Origin: Streptomyces altiplanensis | GTDB taxonomy: Bacteria > Actinomycetota > Actinomycetes > Streptomycetales > Streptomycetaceae | Direction: 5' to 3' | NCBI GenBank assembly: GCA_003719395.1 | Contig: RHMC01000074.1 | Location: forward strand, 1-34,392 | Length of the DNA: 34,392 bases | Shown here: positions 14,744 through 24,454 of the stretch, piece by piece | How positions within the stretch are numbered: position 1 is the first letter of the stretch | Layout: each line of letters begins with the position of its first letter | Translations under genes and position numbers: made by a program | The notes under the pieces: model-generated | Seen by the model: the letters and a program-made list of their open reading frames with translations, nothing else | The model's database searches: none | Told to the model about the DNA's origin: nothing

Positions 14744-15983
14744 CTACCAGGCCCGCCGAAGCGCGGCGAAGGTCTCGTGGAAGGCCGGGAAGGTCTTCCG
14801 TACGCAGCCGGGGTCGTCGAACGTGACACCGGGTGCGGTGCGCAGTGACGTGACGGCGAAGGACATCGCCATGCGGTGGTCGCCGTGCGTCGCGATCTCG
14901 GCGGGGCGGGGCGTGCCGGGGCGGATCTCGATCCAGTCGGGGCCGGTGGCGACCGTGATGCCCATCCGGCGCAGGTTCTCCGCGCACGCCTCCAGCCGGT
15001 CGCACTCCTTCACGCGCGTGTTGGCCACGTCTTCGATACGGACCGGTCCTGCGGCGTACGGCGCCACGGCCGCCAGCGTCGGCATGGTGTCGGAGATGTC
15101 ACGCATGTTGACCGTGAGGCCGTCCAGGGTGCCGGTGCCCCGGACGGTGGTGCTGTCCGCGGTGACACGGACCTCGGCGCCCATCCGCTCCAGTACGTCG
15201 ACGAAGCGCAGGTCCCCCTGGAGCGCGCCGGCGCCGAGCCCGGGGACCGTGACCTCGCGGCCGGGTGAGATCGCCGCCGCCGCGAAGAAGTAGCTCGCGG
15301 TGGACGCGTCGGGTTCGACGGCGTAGGTCGTCGCGCGGTAGCCGCCCGGCAAGACCGTGAAGATGTCGCCCTCGCGCGTCACTTCGGCGCCGAAGCCGCG
15401 CATCATCGCGAGCGTGATCTCGACGTACGGCGCCGAGACCAGGTCGGTGACGGTGATGCGCAGGCCCTCCGCGGTGAGCGGCCGAGCATCAGGAGCGCGG
15501 TGAGGTACTGGGACGACTCCCCCGCGTCCAGGGTCACTTCGCCGCCCTTGATGCCGGTCGGCGTGACGCGGAGGGGGTGGTGGCCCTCCGCCTCCTCGTG
15601 GCGGAGGTCGACGCCGAGCGCGCGCAGCGCGTCGGTGGAGCGGGGCGAGGGGGCGGCGGCGCATCTGCGGGGACGCGTCGAAGCGGTACGTACCGGATGT
15701 GCCCGCGGCGGCGAGCGTGGGCAGGAAGCGGGCGGTGGTGGCACCGTCGCGGCAGTAGACGTCGGCCTCACCGACGGCGGGGCCCGCCGGGCGGCCTTCG
15801 ACGCGCCAGGCGTCCGGCCCGCGCTCCAGCCGGTACCCGAGCCTGCCCAGCCCTTCGGCGAAACCCTCGGTGTCGTCCGAGCGCAGCGCGGCGCAGGAGG
15901 GTGGTGGTTCCGGCGGCCGCGGCGGCGAGGAAGAGGGCGCGGGCGGTCACGGACTTGGAGCCGGGGATGTCTACGACGGTCAC
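14744..15983 (-). pseudogene. aroA: 5-enolpyruvylshikimate-3-phosphate synthase, frame broken by three indels
   Basis: EPSP synthase makes the last shared intermediate but one of aromatic amino acid synthesis and is the target of glyphosate. Read from GTG 15983 it shows VDIPGSKSVTARALFLAAA, CRDGATTARFLP, SSQYLTALLML, RDISDTMPTLAA, NTRVKECDRLEA, HGDHRMAMSF and CVRKTFPAFHE, so the usual substrate and catalytic residues (Lys, Arg, Asp, Glu, Lys) are kept. Corrections needed are one extra base near 15890 (restores LRSDDTEGFAEGL), one extra near 15638 (restores TDALRALGVDLRH) and one missing near 15481 (restores PLTAEGLRI). The read-through length is about 412 residues. The position equivalent to E. 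coli Gly96 is Ala (about residue 81). It may be a second aroA copy; this cannot be judged from one window. Confidence 0.85.
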
Positions 15984-16143
15984 GGGGCCCCATCCTGCCG
16001 GGTGCGGCGCGGTGGGGGCGGGCTGTTCCGCCCTGTGGACATGCCGGCGTCCGCCGCCCTGCTGCCGCGGAGGCGGGCGGCTTCGGCGGTCTCCTCCGCG
16101 AGGAGAAACACCGCTGGTGACCGCGGGACGGGGCAGGCGCCGT

Positions 16144-16184
16144 CCGGTGGGGGCGGCCGGCCTTGCGGCGACCGCCCCCACCGG
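16144..16184. terminator. Hairpin downstream of the acyl-CoA dehydrogenase gene
   Basis: The arms CCGGTGGGGGCGG and CCGCCCCCACCGG are perfect 13-bp complements with a 15-base loop. The hairpin lies 18 bp after the end of the minus-strand dehydrogenase gene and about 160 bp before aroA. The rest of the 15984-16201 spacer shows nothing further that I can support. Confidence 0.85.
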
Positions 16185-16201
16185 GCTCCGGACGCGGTTC
16201 C

Positions 16202-18142
16202 TCAGCGGATCGGGCGGTGGACGTTCTCCTTCTGCGAGGGGCCGGGGGCGGCCTCGGCGATCCAGGGGCCTTCGCCGCTCGGGTCGATGATGCCGTCCTC
16301 CAGCCAGGCGTACGTGCCGGACAGGACCCCCTTGACGACCTTGTTGTCGAGGTCGTCGGTGTTGGTCCACAGCCGGTTGAAGAGTTCTTCGGTGCGGATG
16401 CGCGACTGGCGGCAGAAGACGTCGGCCAGTTGGTACGCCTCGCGGCCGTGATCCCCTGTCGTACGCAGGAGTTCGGCGCGTACGCAGGCCGCGCTCATCG
16501 CGAAGAGCTCCGCGCCGATGTCGACGATGCGGCCGAGGAAGCCCTGCTTCGTCTCCATGCGGCCCTGCCAGCGGGACATGGCGTAGAAGGTGGAGCGGGC
16601 GAGCCTGCGGGCCGTGCGCTCGGCGTAGCGGAGGTGGACCGAGAGGTCCGGGTGGCCCGCCGGGTGGAATTCGGCGTACGAGCGGGGGAGCTGGCCCGGG
16701 CCGGTGACCAGCTTCGGGAGCCACTTGGCGTAGAAGCCCGCCGCGTTCGCCCCCGCCTTCGCCTTCGCCGACAGGGACTTGTCGGGGTCGATGATGTCGC
16801 CCGCCACCTTCAGGTGGGCGTCGACCGCCTCGCGCGCGATCAGCAGGTGCATGATCTCGGTCGAGCCCTCGAAGATCCGGTTGATGCGCAGGTCGCGCAG
16901 GATCTGCTCGGCGGGGACGGCCCGTTCGCCGCGCGCCGCCAGGGAGTCCGCCGTCTCGAAGCCCCGGCCGCCGCGGATCTGGACCAGTTCGTCGGCCATC
17001 AGGCAGGCCATTTCGCTGCCGTACAGCTTGGCGAGGGCCGCCTCGATGCGGATGTCGTTGCGGTCCTCGTCGGCCATCTGGGAGCAGAGGTCCAGGACGG
17101 CTTCGAGCGCGAAGGTGGTGGCGGCGATGAAGGAGATCTTCGAGCCGACGGCCTCGTGGAGGGCGACCGGCTTGCCCCACTGCTCGCGCACCGACGACCA
17201 CTCGCGGGCGATCTTCAGGCACCACTTGCCCGCGCCGACGCACATCGCGGGCAGGGACAGGCGGCCGGTGTTGAGCGTGGTGAGGGCGATCTTGAGGCCG
17301 GCGCCTTCCGGGCCGATGCGGTTCGCGGCGGGGACCCGTACCTGGTGGAAGCGGGTGACGCCGTTCTCCAGGCCGCGCAGGCCCATGAAGGCGTTGCGGT
17401 TCTCGACGGTGATGCCCGGGGAGTCGGCCTCCACCACGAAGGCGGTGATGCCGCCCTTGTGCCCCTCGGACTCCGGGACGCGCGCCATGACGACGAGCAG
17501 GTCGGCGACCACCCCGTTCGTCGTCCAGAGCTTCACGCCGTCCATGACGTACGCGTCGCCGTCGGGCACCGCCGTCGTCGCGAGCCGGGCCGGGTCGGAG
17601 CCCACGTCGGGCTCGGTGAGGAGGAAGGCGGAGATGTCGGTGCGGGCGAGGCGCGGGAGGAAGGCGTCCCTCTGCTCCTGCGTGCCGAAGAGTTTGAGCG
17701 GCTGCGGTACGCCGATCGACTGATGCGCCGACAGGAGGGCGCCGATGGCCGGGTTCGCCGAGCCGACGAGCGCGAGGGCCTTGTTGTAGTACACCTGGGT
17801 GAGACCGAGACCGCCGCACCTGGTGTCGATCTTCATGCCGAGCGCGCCGAGCTCCTTGAGCCCGTTGATCACCTCGTCGGGGATCTTCGCTTCGCGCTCG
17901 ATCCGCGCGCCGTCGATCTTCGTCTCGCAGAAGTCCCGCAGCTTGGCGAGGAACGCCTCGCCGCGCGCGGTGTCGTCCGGCGGCGGCATCGGGTGGGGAT
18001 GGATCAGGTCGAGCCGGAGGCGGCCGAGGAAGAGTTCCTTGGCGAAGCTGGGCTTGCGCCAGTCCTGTTCGCGCGCGTCCTCGGCGACCTGGCGTGCTTC
18101 GCGCTCGGAGACCTTGGGCTGCTGGGTCGGTTGTGCGGACAT
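16202..18142 (-). CDS. Large acyl-CoA dehydrogenase (VLCAD/ACAD9-like)
   Basis: The 646-residue flavoprotein is longer than the usual 380-residue acyl-CoA dehydrogenase and has an extra C-terminal helical domain (about 450-646), as in VLCAD and ACAD9. The core shows AFLLTEPDVGSDPARL (FAD/substrate-binding strand), VYYNKALALVGSANPAIG, QIRGGRGFETADSL and RINRIFEGSTEIM, with Glu425 at the position of the catalytic base in VLCAD-type enzymes. It probably oxidises long-chain acyl-CoA and passes electrons to ETF. ATG 18142 is preceded by GAGGTGAG. The frame is fully intact. A dyad-like ACCG-TC-CGGT site lies upstream. No other beta-oxidation gene is adjacent. Confidence 0.94.
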   Translation of the reverse strand: MSAQPTQQPKVSEREARQVAEDAREQDWRKPSFAKELFLGRLRLDLIHPHPMPPPDDTARGEAFLAKLRDFCETKIDGARIEREAKIPDEVINGLKELGALGMKIDTRCGGLGLTQVYYNKALALVGSANPAIGALLSAHQSIGVPQPLKLFGTQEQRDAFLPRLARTDISAFLLTEPDVGSDPARLATTAVPDGDAYVMDGVKLWTTNGVVADLLVVMARVPESEGHKGGITAFVVEADSPGITVENRNAFMGLRGLENGVTRFHQVRVPAANRIGPEGAGLKIALTTLNTGRLSLPAMCVGAGKWCLKIAREWSSVREQWGKPVALHEAVGSKISFIAATTFALEAVLDLCSQMADEDRNDIRIEAALAKLYGSEMACLMADELVQIRGGRGFETADSLAARGERAVPAEQILRDLRINRIFEGSTEIMHLLIAREAVDAHLKVAGDIIDPDKSLSAKAKAGANAAGFYAKWLPKLVTGPGQLPRSYAEFHPAGHPDLSVHLRYAERTARRLARSTFYAMSRWQGRMETKQGFLGRIVDIGAELFAMSAACVRAELLRTTGDHGREAYQLADVFCRQSRIRTEELFNRLWTNTDDLDNKVVKGVLSGTYAWLEDGIIDPSGEGPWIAEAAPGPSQKENVHRPIR

Positions 18143-18183
18143 GAGGAGCTCACCTCGCCGCGAGTCGGGGCCCGGCCGGTCGC

Positions 18184-18200
18184 ATTACCGTCCGGTTTTA
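18184..18200. promoter_or_regulatory. Possible TetR-type operator upstream of the acyl-CoA dehydrogenase
   Basis: ATTACCGTCCGGTTTTA contains the dyad ACCG-TC-CGGT about 42 bp before the dehydrogenase start. Fatty-acid-responsive TetR regulators in actinobacteria often use sites of the TACCGnnCGGTA kind. The dyad is short and there is no regulator gene alongside, so this is tentative. The rest of the 18143-18338 spacer shows no gene. Confidence 0.35.
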
Positions 18201-18338
18201 CTCGTCCGTATCTACCCGATTCCCGGCATCCTCACCACCCCTGGCACACCGGCCGGCCCGTGGCACACGTCCATGGCGCACAGAGACGGCCGGAGCCCCC
18301 GCACAGTGGGCTCGGCGTGGTCCAGGTGTCGTACGGGA

Positions 18339-19783
18339 TCAGAGGGCGAGGCCGGTGAGGACCATGACCCGCTCGTACGTGTAGTCGTCCATCGCGTACC
18401 GCACACCCTCGCGGCCGACGCCGGACTGCTTGACGCCGCCGTACGGCATCTGGTCCGCGCGGTACGACGGGACGTCGCCGACGACCACGCCGCCGACCTC
18501 CAGCTCGCGGTGGGCGCGGAAGGCCGTCTGGAGGTCGTGCGTGAAGACGCCCGCCTGGAGGCCGTACTTGGAGTCGTTGACCGCGGCGAACGCCTCGGCC
18601 TCGCCGTCGACCCTGCGCACCGTCAGGACCGGGCCGAAGACCTCCTCGCAGGAGATCGTGGCGTCGGCCGGTACGTCGGCGAGGACGGTCGGGGCGTACG
18701 ACGCGCCCTCGCGCTTCCCGCCGGTGAGCAGGGACGCGCCCGCCTTGACGGCCTCGTCGACCCACGACTCGACGCGCTTGGCGGCGTCCTCGCTGACCAG
18801 CGGGCCGACGTCGGTGGCGGCGTCGTTCGGGTCGCCGGTCACCTGGGCCTCGACGGCCGCGACGATCTTCGGGACGAGACGCTCGTACACGGACGCGTCG
18901 GCGATCACGCGCTGCACGGAGATGCAGGACTGGCCGGCCTGGTAGTTGGAGAAGGTCGCGATACGGGTCGCGGCCCAGTCCAGGTCCTCGTCCGAGGCCC
19001 AGTCGGCCAGGACGACGGCCGCGCCGTTGCCGCCGAGCTCCAGGGTGCAGTGCTTGCGCGGCACCGAGTCCATGATCGCGTAGCCCACGGTCTCGGAACC
19101 GGTGAAGGAGATGACGGGGAGGCGCTCGTCCTGGACCAGCGCCGGCATCTTGTCGTTGGCGACGGGCAGCACGGACCAGGAACCGGCCGGGAGGTCGGTC
19201 TCGGCGAGCAGCTCACCCAGGATCAGGCCGGACAGGGGCGTCGCGGGCGCCGGCTTGAGGATGATCGGGGCGCCGACGGCGATGGCCGGGGCGACCTTGT
19301 GGGCACACAGGTTCAGCGGGAAGTTGAAGGGCGCGATGCCGAGGACGGTGCCGCGGGGGAAGCGGCGCGTCAGGGCGAGGCGGCCGACGCCGCCGGCGTC
19401 GGTGTCGAGGCGCTGGGCCTCGCCGCCGTTGAAGCGGCGGGCTTCCTCGGCTGCGAACCGGAACACGGAGACGGCGCGGCCGACTTCGCCACGGGCCCAC
19501 TTGATGGGCTTGCCGTTCTCCGCGGAGATCAGCTGGGCGATCTCTTCGGTGCGCTCGACGAGGCGCTTGCTGACGTGGTCGAGGGCGGCGGCGCGGACGT
19601 GCGCGGGGGTCGCCGCGAACTCGGCCTCGACGGCGTACGCGGCCGCGACGGCCTCTTCGACCTGCGCGTCGGTGGGGATGCTCACCGAGGCGACGAGCCG
19701 GCCGTCCCAGGGGGACGTGACGTCGAACGCGTCCTCGCCGGTGCCTGGCGGCCGGCGAGCCAGAAGGCGTGGGGGGAAGTCAT
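18339..19783 (-). CDS. NAD(P)-dependent aldehyde dehydrogenase, probably succinate-semialdehyde dehydrogenase, one N-terminal frameshift
   Basis: The protein is a full ALDH of about 481 residues. It has VLGIAPFNFPLNLCAHKVAP, VISFTGSETVGYAI, the general base Glu in CTLELGGNGAAVV and the catalytic Cys in NYQAGQSCISVQR, and ends MPYGGVKQSGVGREGVRYAM. As printed, the long frame starts only at about 19685. ATG 19783 gives MTSPHAFWLAGRQA, and one missing base near 19744 joins it to TGEDAFDVTSPWDGRLVAS, a normal ALDH N-terminus. Because gabT, PucR and a polyamine operon are close by, oxidation of succinic semialdehyde to succinate is the best guess. Glyceraldehyde-3-phosphate or other aldehyde substrates remain possible, since the SSADH-specific residues cannot be assigned by eye. 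Confidence 0.88.
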
Positions 19784-19989
19784 GTCGTTTCCGGCCCTTC
19801 CGAGGGGGTGGGTGCTGATGTCCCCCACGGTAGGGGTGCGGAGGCGGGAGGTCGTTTGTCCGAGGTGGAGTGCTGCGGGCGCGCGGGACGCCGCTTTGGA
19901 GGACGACACGTCCGTACGCCCCGGCCGGGCGGGGCGCACGGGTGCCGGAAGCCGGGCGCGGGGCGGAATTTCCCCTGCCCGCCCCTTTC

Positions 19990-20045
19990 CGGAACCGGGG
20001 CTCCGCCCCGGACCCCGCTCCTCAAGCGCCGGAGGGGCCGGCCCC
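19990..20045. repeat. Streptomyces-type dispersed intergenic GC repeat with hairpin
   Basis: The hairpin CCGGGGC-TCC-GCCCCGG at 19995-20011 is followed by GACCCCGCTCCTCAAGCGCC and GGAGGGGCCGG. From general knowledge, near-identical elements occur many times between genes in Streptomyces genomes, although I cannot search here. It sits in the 280-bp spacer between the pucR stop and the aldehyde dehydrogenase start, just downstream of pucR, and may act as its transcript end. Nothing else in this spacer can be supported. Confidence 0.7.
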
Positions 20046-20063
20046 GGCCCCCGCGCCACCCGC

Positions 20064-21679
20064 TCAGCCCGCCCCCGCCGTCGCCTTGAGCGCCAGCCAC
20101 AGCTCCATCCGCACGTCGCCGTCGTCCAGCGAACGGCCCAGGATCTCCTCCACCCTCCGCATCCGGTAGCGCAGCGTGTGACGGTGGACGCCCAGGTCCG
20201 CCGCCGCCGCGTCCCACTGCCCGTGGCGCGAAAGCCACGCCCGCAGGGACGCGATCAGGTCGCCCCGGCCCTCGCGTCGTGCTCGCGCAGCGCCCGCAGC
20301 ATCCCGTCGGCGAAGGACCGCACCGCGTCGTCCGCCAGCAGCTGCATCACCGAGCCCGCCGCCAGTTCCTCGCGCTCGACCTGCGCACGCCCCCGCCGCC
20401 GCGCCACCGACAGGGCCTGTTCCGCCTGCTTGTACGCCCCGACCGCCGCGATCGGCCCCGCCGGTGCCGACAGGCCCACCACCAGCTCGTCCTCGCCCGC
20501 CGGCTCGTGCGCGCCCGCGTCGCCGCGCTCTGCCTCCGTATGGGCGAGGCATGCGTCCACCGCGTCGCCCCCGTCCGCCGCGAGCACCACCAGCCGGTCG
20601 CCGTCCGGCACCACCAGCACCGGCTCGCCCGCCCGCAGCGCCACGGACTCCATCGCGTCGGCCAGGCTCTGAAGCGGGTCGGACACGCCCCCGGCGGACG
20701 TGCCCTCGGGCTCCGCGGCCGCGGCTCGGCGATGAGGAGGCGGAACGGGGCGTCGAGCAGCGCCCCGTACAGATCGCCGGCGACGGCCCGTGCGTGGTCC
20801 GGCTCGCCCGCCAGCAGCATCCGCAGCACCGCCGCGCCCAGCCGCTGCTCGGCCGCCTGCAGGGAGCGCGACCGCTCGGTGGTCAGGGTCAGGAGCGCGA
20901 TCGCCGAGTGCACGGCGTGGCTCTGCCGTCCCCAGCGGAGCCCCCGTCCCGACCGCCAGTACGGCCCGCACGCGCCGCCCCGCGCCCAGCGACTGCAGTT
21001 CGACCCGGTCGTCCGCCTCGGCGTCGCCGTCCGTCCCGCCGCCGCCCACGACGGAGCTCGCGGGCGCCGGCCGCTCCCGCAGCCGTTCGACGTCGGCGGT
21101 GAGCCGGGCGCGCGGCGGGCGGCCCAGTCGGGCGCGGCGGCGACCACCGCCGCGGGAGACGTCGTACAGCGCGGCCCACCCCTTCACGTGCGACGCGAGG
21201 CGGGCCAGCAGATCACCGGGTCCGTCTCCCGACAGCGCCGCCTTCGTCAGCTCGCGCTGCGCCTCGAAACCGGCGGTCACCGCGCGGTACTGGTCGGCGG
21301 CGTTCGCGGCGGAGACGGCCTTGCTGATGGCGAGGAAGGGCGTACGGCGCGGCACTTCCAGCAGCGGCAGGCCCTCCTCCTTCGCGGCGTCGACCAGTGC
21401 CTGCGGAATGTCGTCGTAATGGACGCCGATGGCGAAGCCGAGCCCCACCACACCGGCGCCGGCCAGCCGCCGCACGTACCGGCGCATGACCTCGGAGTCC
21501 TCGGCCTCAAGCTTCACCGCGGTGACGAGGAGCAGCTCGCCGCCCTCCATGTACGGCACGGGGTCGGGGAGCTCACTGACATGGGCCCAGCGCACCGGCG
21601 TGTCCAGCCGGTCCTCCCCGGCGCGGACGGTGAGCTTGAGCGCCGAGTGGTGGACGAGGGAGGCGAGGGTGGGCGGCAT
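20064..21679 (-). pseudogene. PucR family transcriptional regulator, frame broken by five indels
   Basis: The N-terminal PucR domain reads LASLVHHSALKLTVRAGED, RWAHVSELPDPVPYMEGGELLLVTAVKL and GFAIGVHYDDIPQALVDAAKEEGLPLLEVP. The C-terminal CdaR/PucR helix-turn-helix reads AAADLGVHRHTLRYRMRRVEEILGRSLDD. Between them five corrections are needed: an extra base near 21150 (then VVAAAPDWAARR), a missing base near 21113 (then ARLTADVERLRERP), an extra base near 20935 (then QSHAVHSAIALLTL), a missing base near 20722 (then AAAEPEGTSAGGV), and a missing base near 20275 (then GRGDLIASLRAWLSRHGQW). Corrected, it is about 538 residues, normal for the family. PucR-type proteins often respond to nitrogenous substrates. 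Its neighbours suggest control of the adjacent GABA/polyamine genes. Confidence 0.82.
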
Positions 21680-21764
21680 GGACGGTCGAACCTTAAGGAA
21701 GAGGATTTCGCCGTCCTGTACGAACGGCGTACTTCGATTCTGCCAGGACGTACGACAAGGAGCG

Positions 21765-24156
21765 TCACGACCGCAGATCGACCAGGAGCGGAGGGGTGCT
21801 TTCCCCCCGTACGCCGCTCAGGGAGAGCACCGCGTGCCCGGCGGGCACGGCATGCGCCAGGTCGGAAGCCGACCAGCGCTCCCGCTCCACCTCGCGCACC
21901 GTGATCGCCTCGGCCGTCGCCGCCTTGCCGGTCACCAGGCGCCGCATGAAGTGCAGCGCCTTGGTGAGCCGGCCTCGTCGGAGACGATCTTGCCGGTTGG
22001 TGACGTCCCGGGTCTGCACCCATTCCGTGCCCCATGCCTGCGCGAACCGCCCGCCGTCCCCAGGGCGCGACCCCCCGCGAACGCCATCCGGCCGCGACCG
22101 CGCCGAGCAGCAGGCCCGCGCAGCGCCTCCGGCACGTCCTCGAGGGTGCGCAGCGCGAGGACGACGCCCGCGTGAGCGGCGCGCAGCCGCTGGATGGCGC
22201 GTACGGATTCGGCGGTGACCGCGTACGTCGCGTCGTCCAGGACCAGGCAGGCGAACAGTGACCGGTCGGAGCGGCTGAGGGCGGCGTCGGTGAACTGGGC
22301 GAGCAGCAGCCGGGCGATGATCCGGGACGCCTCGGCGTGACCGCGCTCGGGCAGGTCGACGCGGACACGCATCGGGTGCTCGATGCCGCGCGGCGAGAAC
22401 CGCGGACCGCTTCCGTCGGTGCGGAAGAACCGGGCGAAGGCCGGCCGGTCCAGGAAGGCGATCCGCTCGGCGAGCAGCACCCCGATGTCGTCGCCGCGCT
22501 CCGACTGGCGTGCCCGGGCGTCGAGTTCGCGCAGCTGCGCCCGGTCGCCGGCGACCGCGGAGCGCAGCCGGCCGAACGTCTCGGGCGCGCCGCCGAGCAG
22601 CTCGCGCAGCTCCGGTACGGCGGGGAAATGCCCGTAGGCGGCCCGGTACGGTCCGATGAACTGGGCCAGCGCGGTGGCGGCCCGCCGGCTGTCCGGCACC
22701 AGGTCGCCCACCAACGCCTCCGCCAGCACCCGGGCGGCCTCGTCCGGGTCGTCGGTGCCGCCGTACAGGTCGAGGTCGTGGCTGGAGTCGGGGCGGCCGA
22801 CGGCGACCACCACGTCGAACGCCTCGTCGGGGGCGAGTGCGGCGCCCTGTCCGGTGACGGCGATCACCGCGGCGCGGTTCGCGAGCGCCTGGAGGCACAG
22901 CGACTCGACGACCGGCCGGGTCAGCCGCATGGTCTTGCCGGAACCGGCCGGGCCCACCGCGACCAGCGAGGTGCCGAGCAGTCCGGGTTCCAGGGCGACA
23001 CCGGTGGTGCGGCGGACGTACGGGTTGCGCGGGCTGTCGGCGACGGTGCCGATCCTCACCTGGGCGGTGACGAGGTCGTGCGCGGCGGTACGGACGGGCA
23101 GGTCGCGGATGCCGGAGGGGTGGGCGCAGGCGGCGGCGCCCTGGGAGAGCACCGCGCCGGTGAAGGCGGCGAGCTGCTCGGGCCGCGCCCGTACGCCCTG
23201 CCATGCCCGCTGGATGCGGGCGTAGTCCACTTCACCGAGGGCGCCCGACCGGGTGGCCTCGGCGAGCCGCGCGGCGGCCTCCGGCAGGCCGGCCTCCCGC
23301 AGCTCCGGCCAGTCGGCGGGGTCCTGCCGGGGCTCCGCCCCCTCCTGTCCGCCTCCGGCCCGCCAACGCCTCAGCGGCGGCCAGGCGGCCGCCCTGCGGA
23401 GGGCCGCCGCCGGTCCCGGCCTGGTGGTGTCGAGCCGGTCCGCCAGCGCCAGGGCGGCCGCCGGAAGCCTCGGCCAGGCACCTGCCCTGCCGACGACCGC
23501 GACGACGGCCGCCGTCAGGAGGAGGTAGTAGAGGGTCGAGGCCCAGTCGAGCCACCAGACCGTGGTCGGCATCTCCCGCCAGAACCCGGGCATCAGCACG
23601 AACAGCGGCCAGAGCGGCACGCCGTACCGGCGCCAGAGTTCGTTCCAGTTGCCGACCCGTCCCATGCCCACCGCGATCAGGGTGAGCACCAGGGCGTAGT
23701 AGAGGTAGGCCACCATGACGAAGAACGGGTGGTCGGGGTGGTTCTCGTTCATCCAGGCGTCGGGCACCAGCATGCCCATGGGCAGCGTCCACCAGCTGTT
23801 GATGAAGATCCACCACCCCTCGAGGTAGCGGTTCCAGAGCAGGGACCAGAGCAGCCAGCCGCACAGGAAGGCGATCAGCGCGCCGCTGAGCAGCTGGCGC
23901 ATGGGCACGGCGTCGGGTGCTTCCTCCGCCCGCGGACGGTGCTCCAGCCGCCAGATCCCGGGCTCCGCCTCGGGCCGGGGCTGCGCAGCCGTTCGGCCGT
24001 CGCCCCGCCGCGGGCGGAGACGGAGGCGGACGCGCCGGCTCCGCCGACGGGCTCCGCCGGGCGGGGCACGGAACGGCGCGCGCCCTCCACGTGGCGTCCG
24101 GAGCGGCCGCCGCCCGCGCGTGCGCCGTGGGTGTGCTGTGTGCCTTCGGTATCCAT
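21765..24156 (-). pseudogene. Membrane-anchored FtsK/VirD4-like ATPase, frame broken by seven indels
   Basis: From ATG 24156 (MDTEGTQHTHG, with AGGGG upstream) a charged, Pro-rich cytoplasmic segment leads, after one missing base near 23980, to RPEAEPGIWRLEHRPRAEEA. Then follow about four hydrophobic segments: LLSGALIAFLCGWLLWSLLW, FFVMVAYLYYALVLTLIAVG, YGVPLWPLFVLM and TLYYLLLTAAVVAVV. The soluble part has Walker A GPAGSGKTMRLTRP and a probable Walker B LFACLVLDDATYAV, in the style of FtsK/TraD/VirD4 pumps. Six indels are packed into about 21970-22120, where the expected line is LLLGAV, RMAFAG, VAPWDGGRFAQAWG, NRQIVSDE and LTKALHFMRRLVTGK, ending LLVDLRS. Corrected, it has about 797 residues. 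The substrate is unknown, and no relaxase or conjugation gene is nearby. Confidence 0.75.
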
Positions 24157-24337
24157 GAACCCCTGCCCCCTGACCAACCAGGTCGCGCCCTTACGCACCG
24201 TCAATCTAGTGCCGACGGCAACCGGACGTCAGTCACCGCCGCGCTCCGCGGCACGCACCCGGTGATATCCGGACCTGCTCCCCGCACCGCTCGGCGGCCC
24301 GCCCGCCGTGGCCCGGCGGGACGCCTGCCCCCCGCTA

Positions 24338-24352
24338 TGTCCGTCGCGGACA
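24338..24352. promoter_or_regulatory. Perfect dyad in the spacer between the ATPase gene and gabT
   Basis: TGTCCG-TCG-CGGACA is a perfect 6-bp inverted repeat, 103 bp upstream of the gabT start and 182 bp upstream of the divergent ATPase start. The spacer 24157-24454 holds no gene that I can support. The dyad is a plausible operator, for example for the nearby PucR protein, but its short arms could also arise by chance in such GC-rich DNA. Confidence 0.4.
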
Positions 24353-24454
24353 ACGACTCGCCCCCACTTCTCCCGAACGGAACATGCCACCCCCTGCCCA
24401 CCACCCCTAGCCTGCGAAGTGAAGAAGCGTCCGGAATACCCCCAGGAGCCCCCC

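Noticed and set aside
16163..18358. A 731-codon plus-strand open frame
   Set aside because: It is fully antisense to the intact acyl-CoA dehydrogenase, with no recognisable domain.
21765..24156. Integrated conjugative element or plasmid remnant signalled by the FtsK/VirD4-like ATPase
   Set aside because: No integrase, relaxase, tRNA attachment site or direct repeats were seen. The flanking genes form an ordinary metabolic region with the same base composition.
22337..24265. A 642-codon plus-strand open frame
   Set aside because: It is antisense to the membrane ATPase, which has clear Walker motifs and membrane segments in its own frame.
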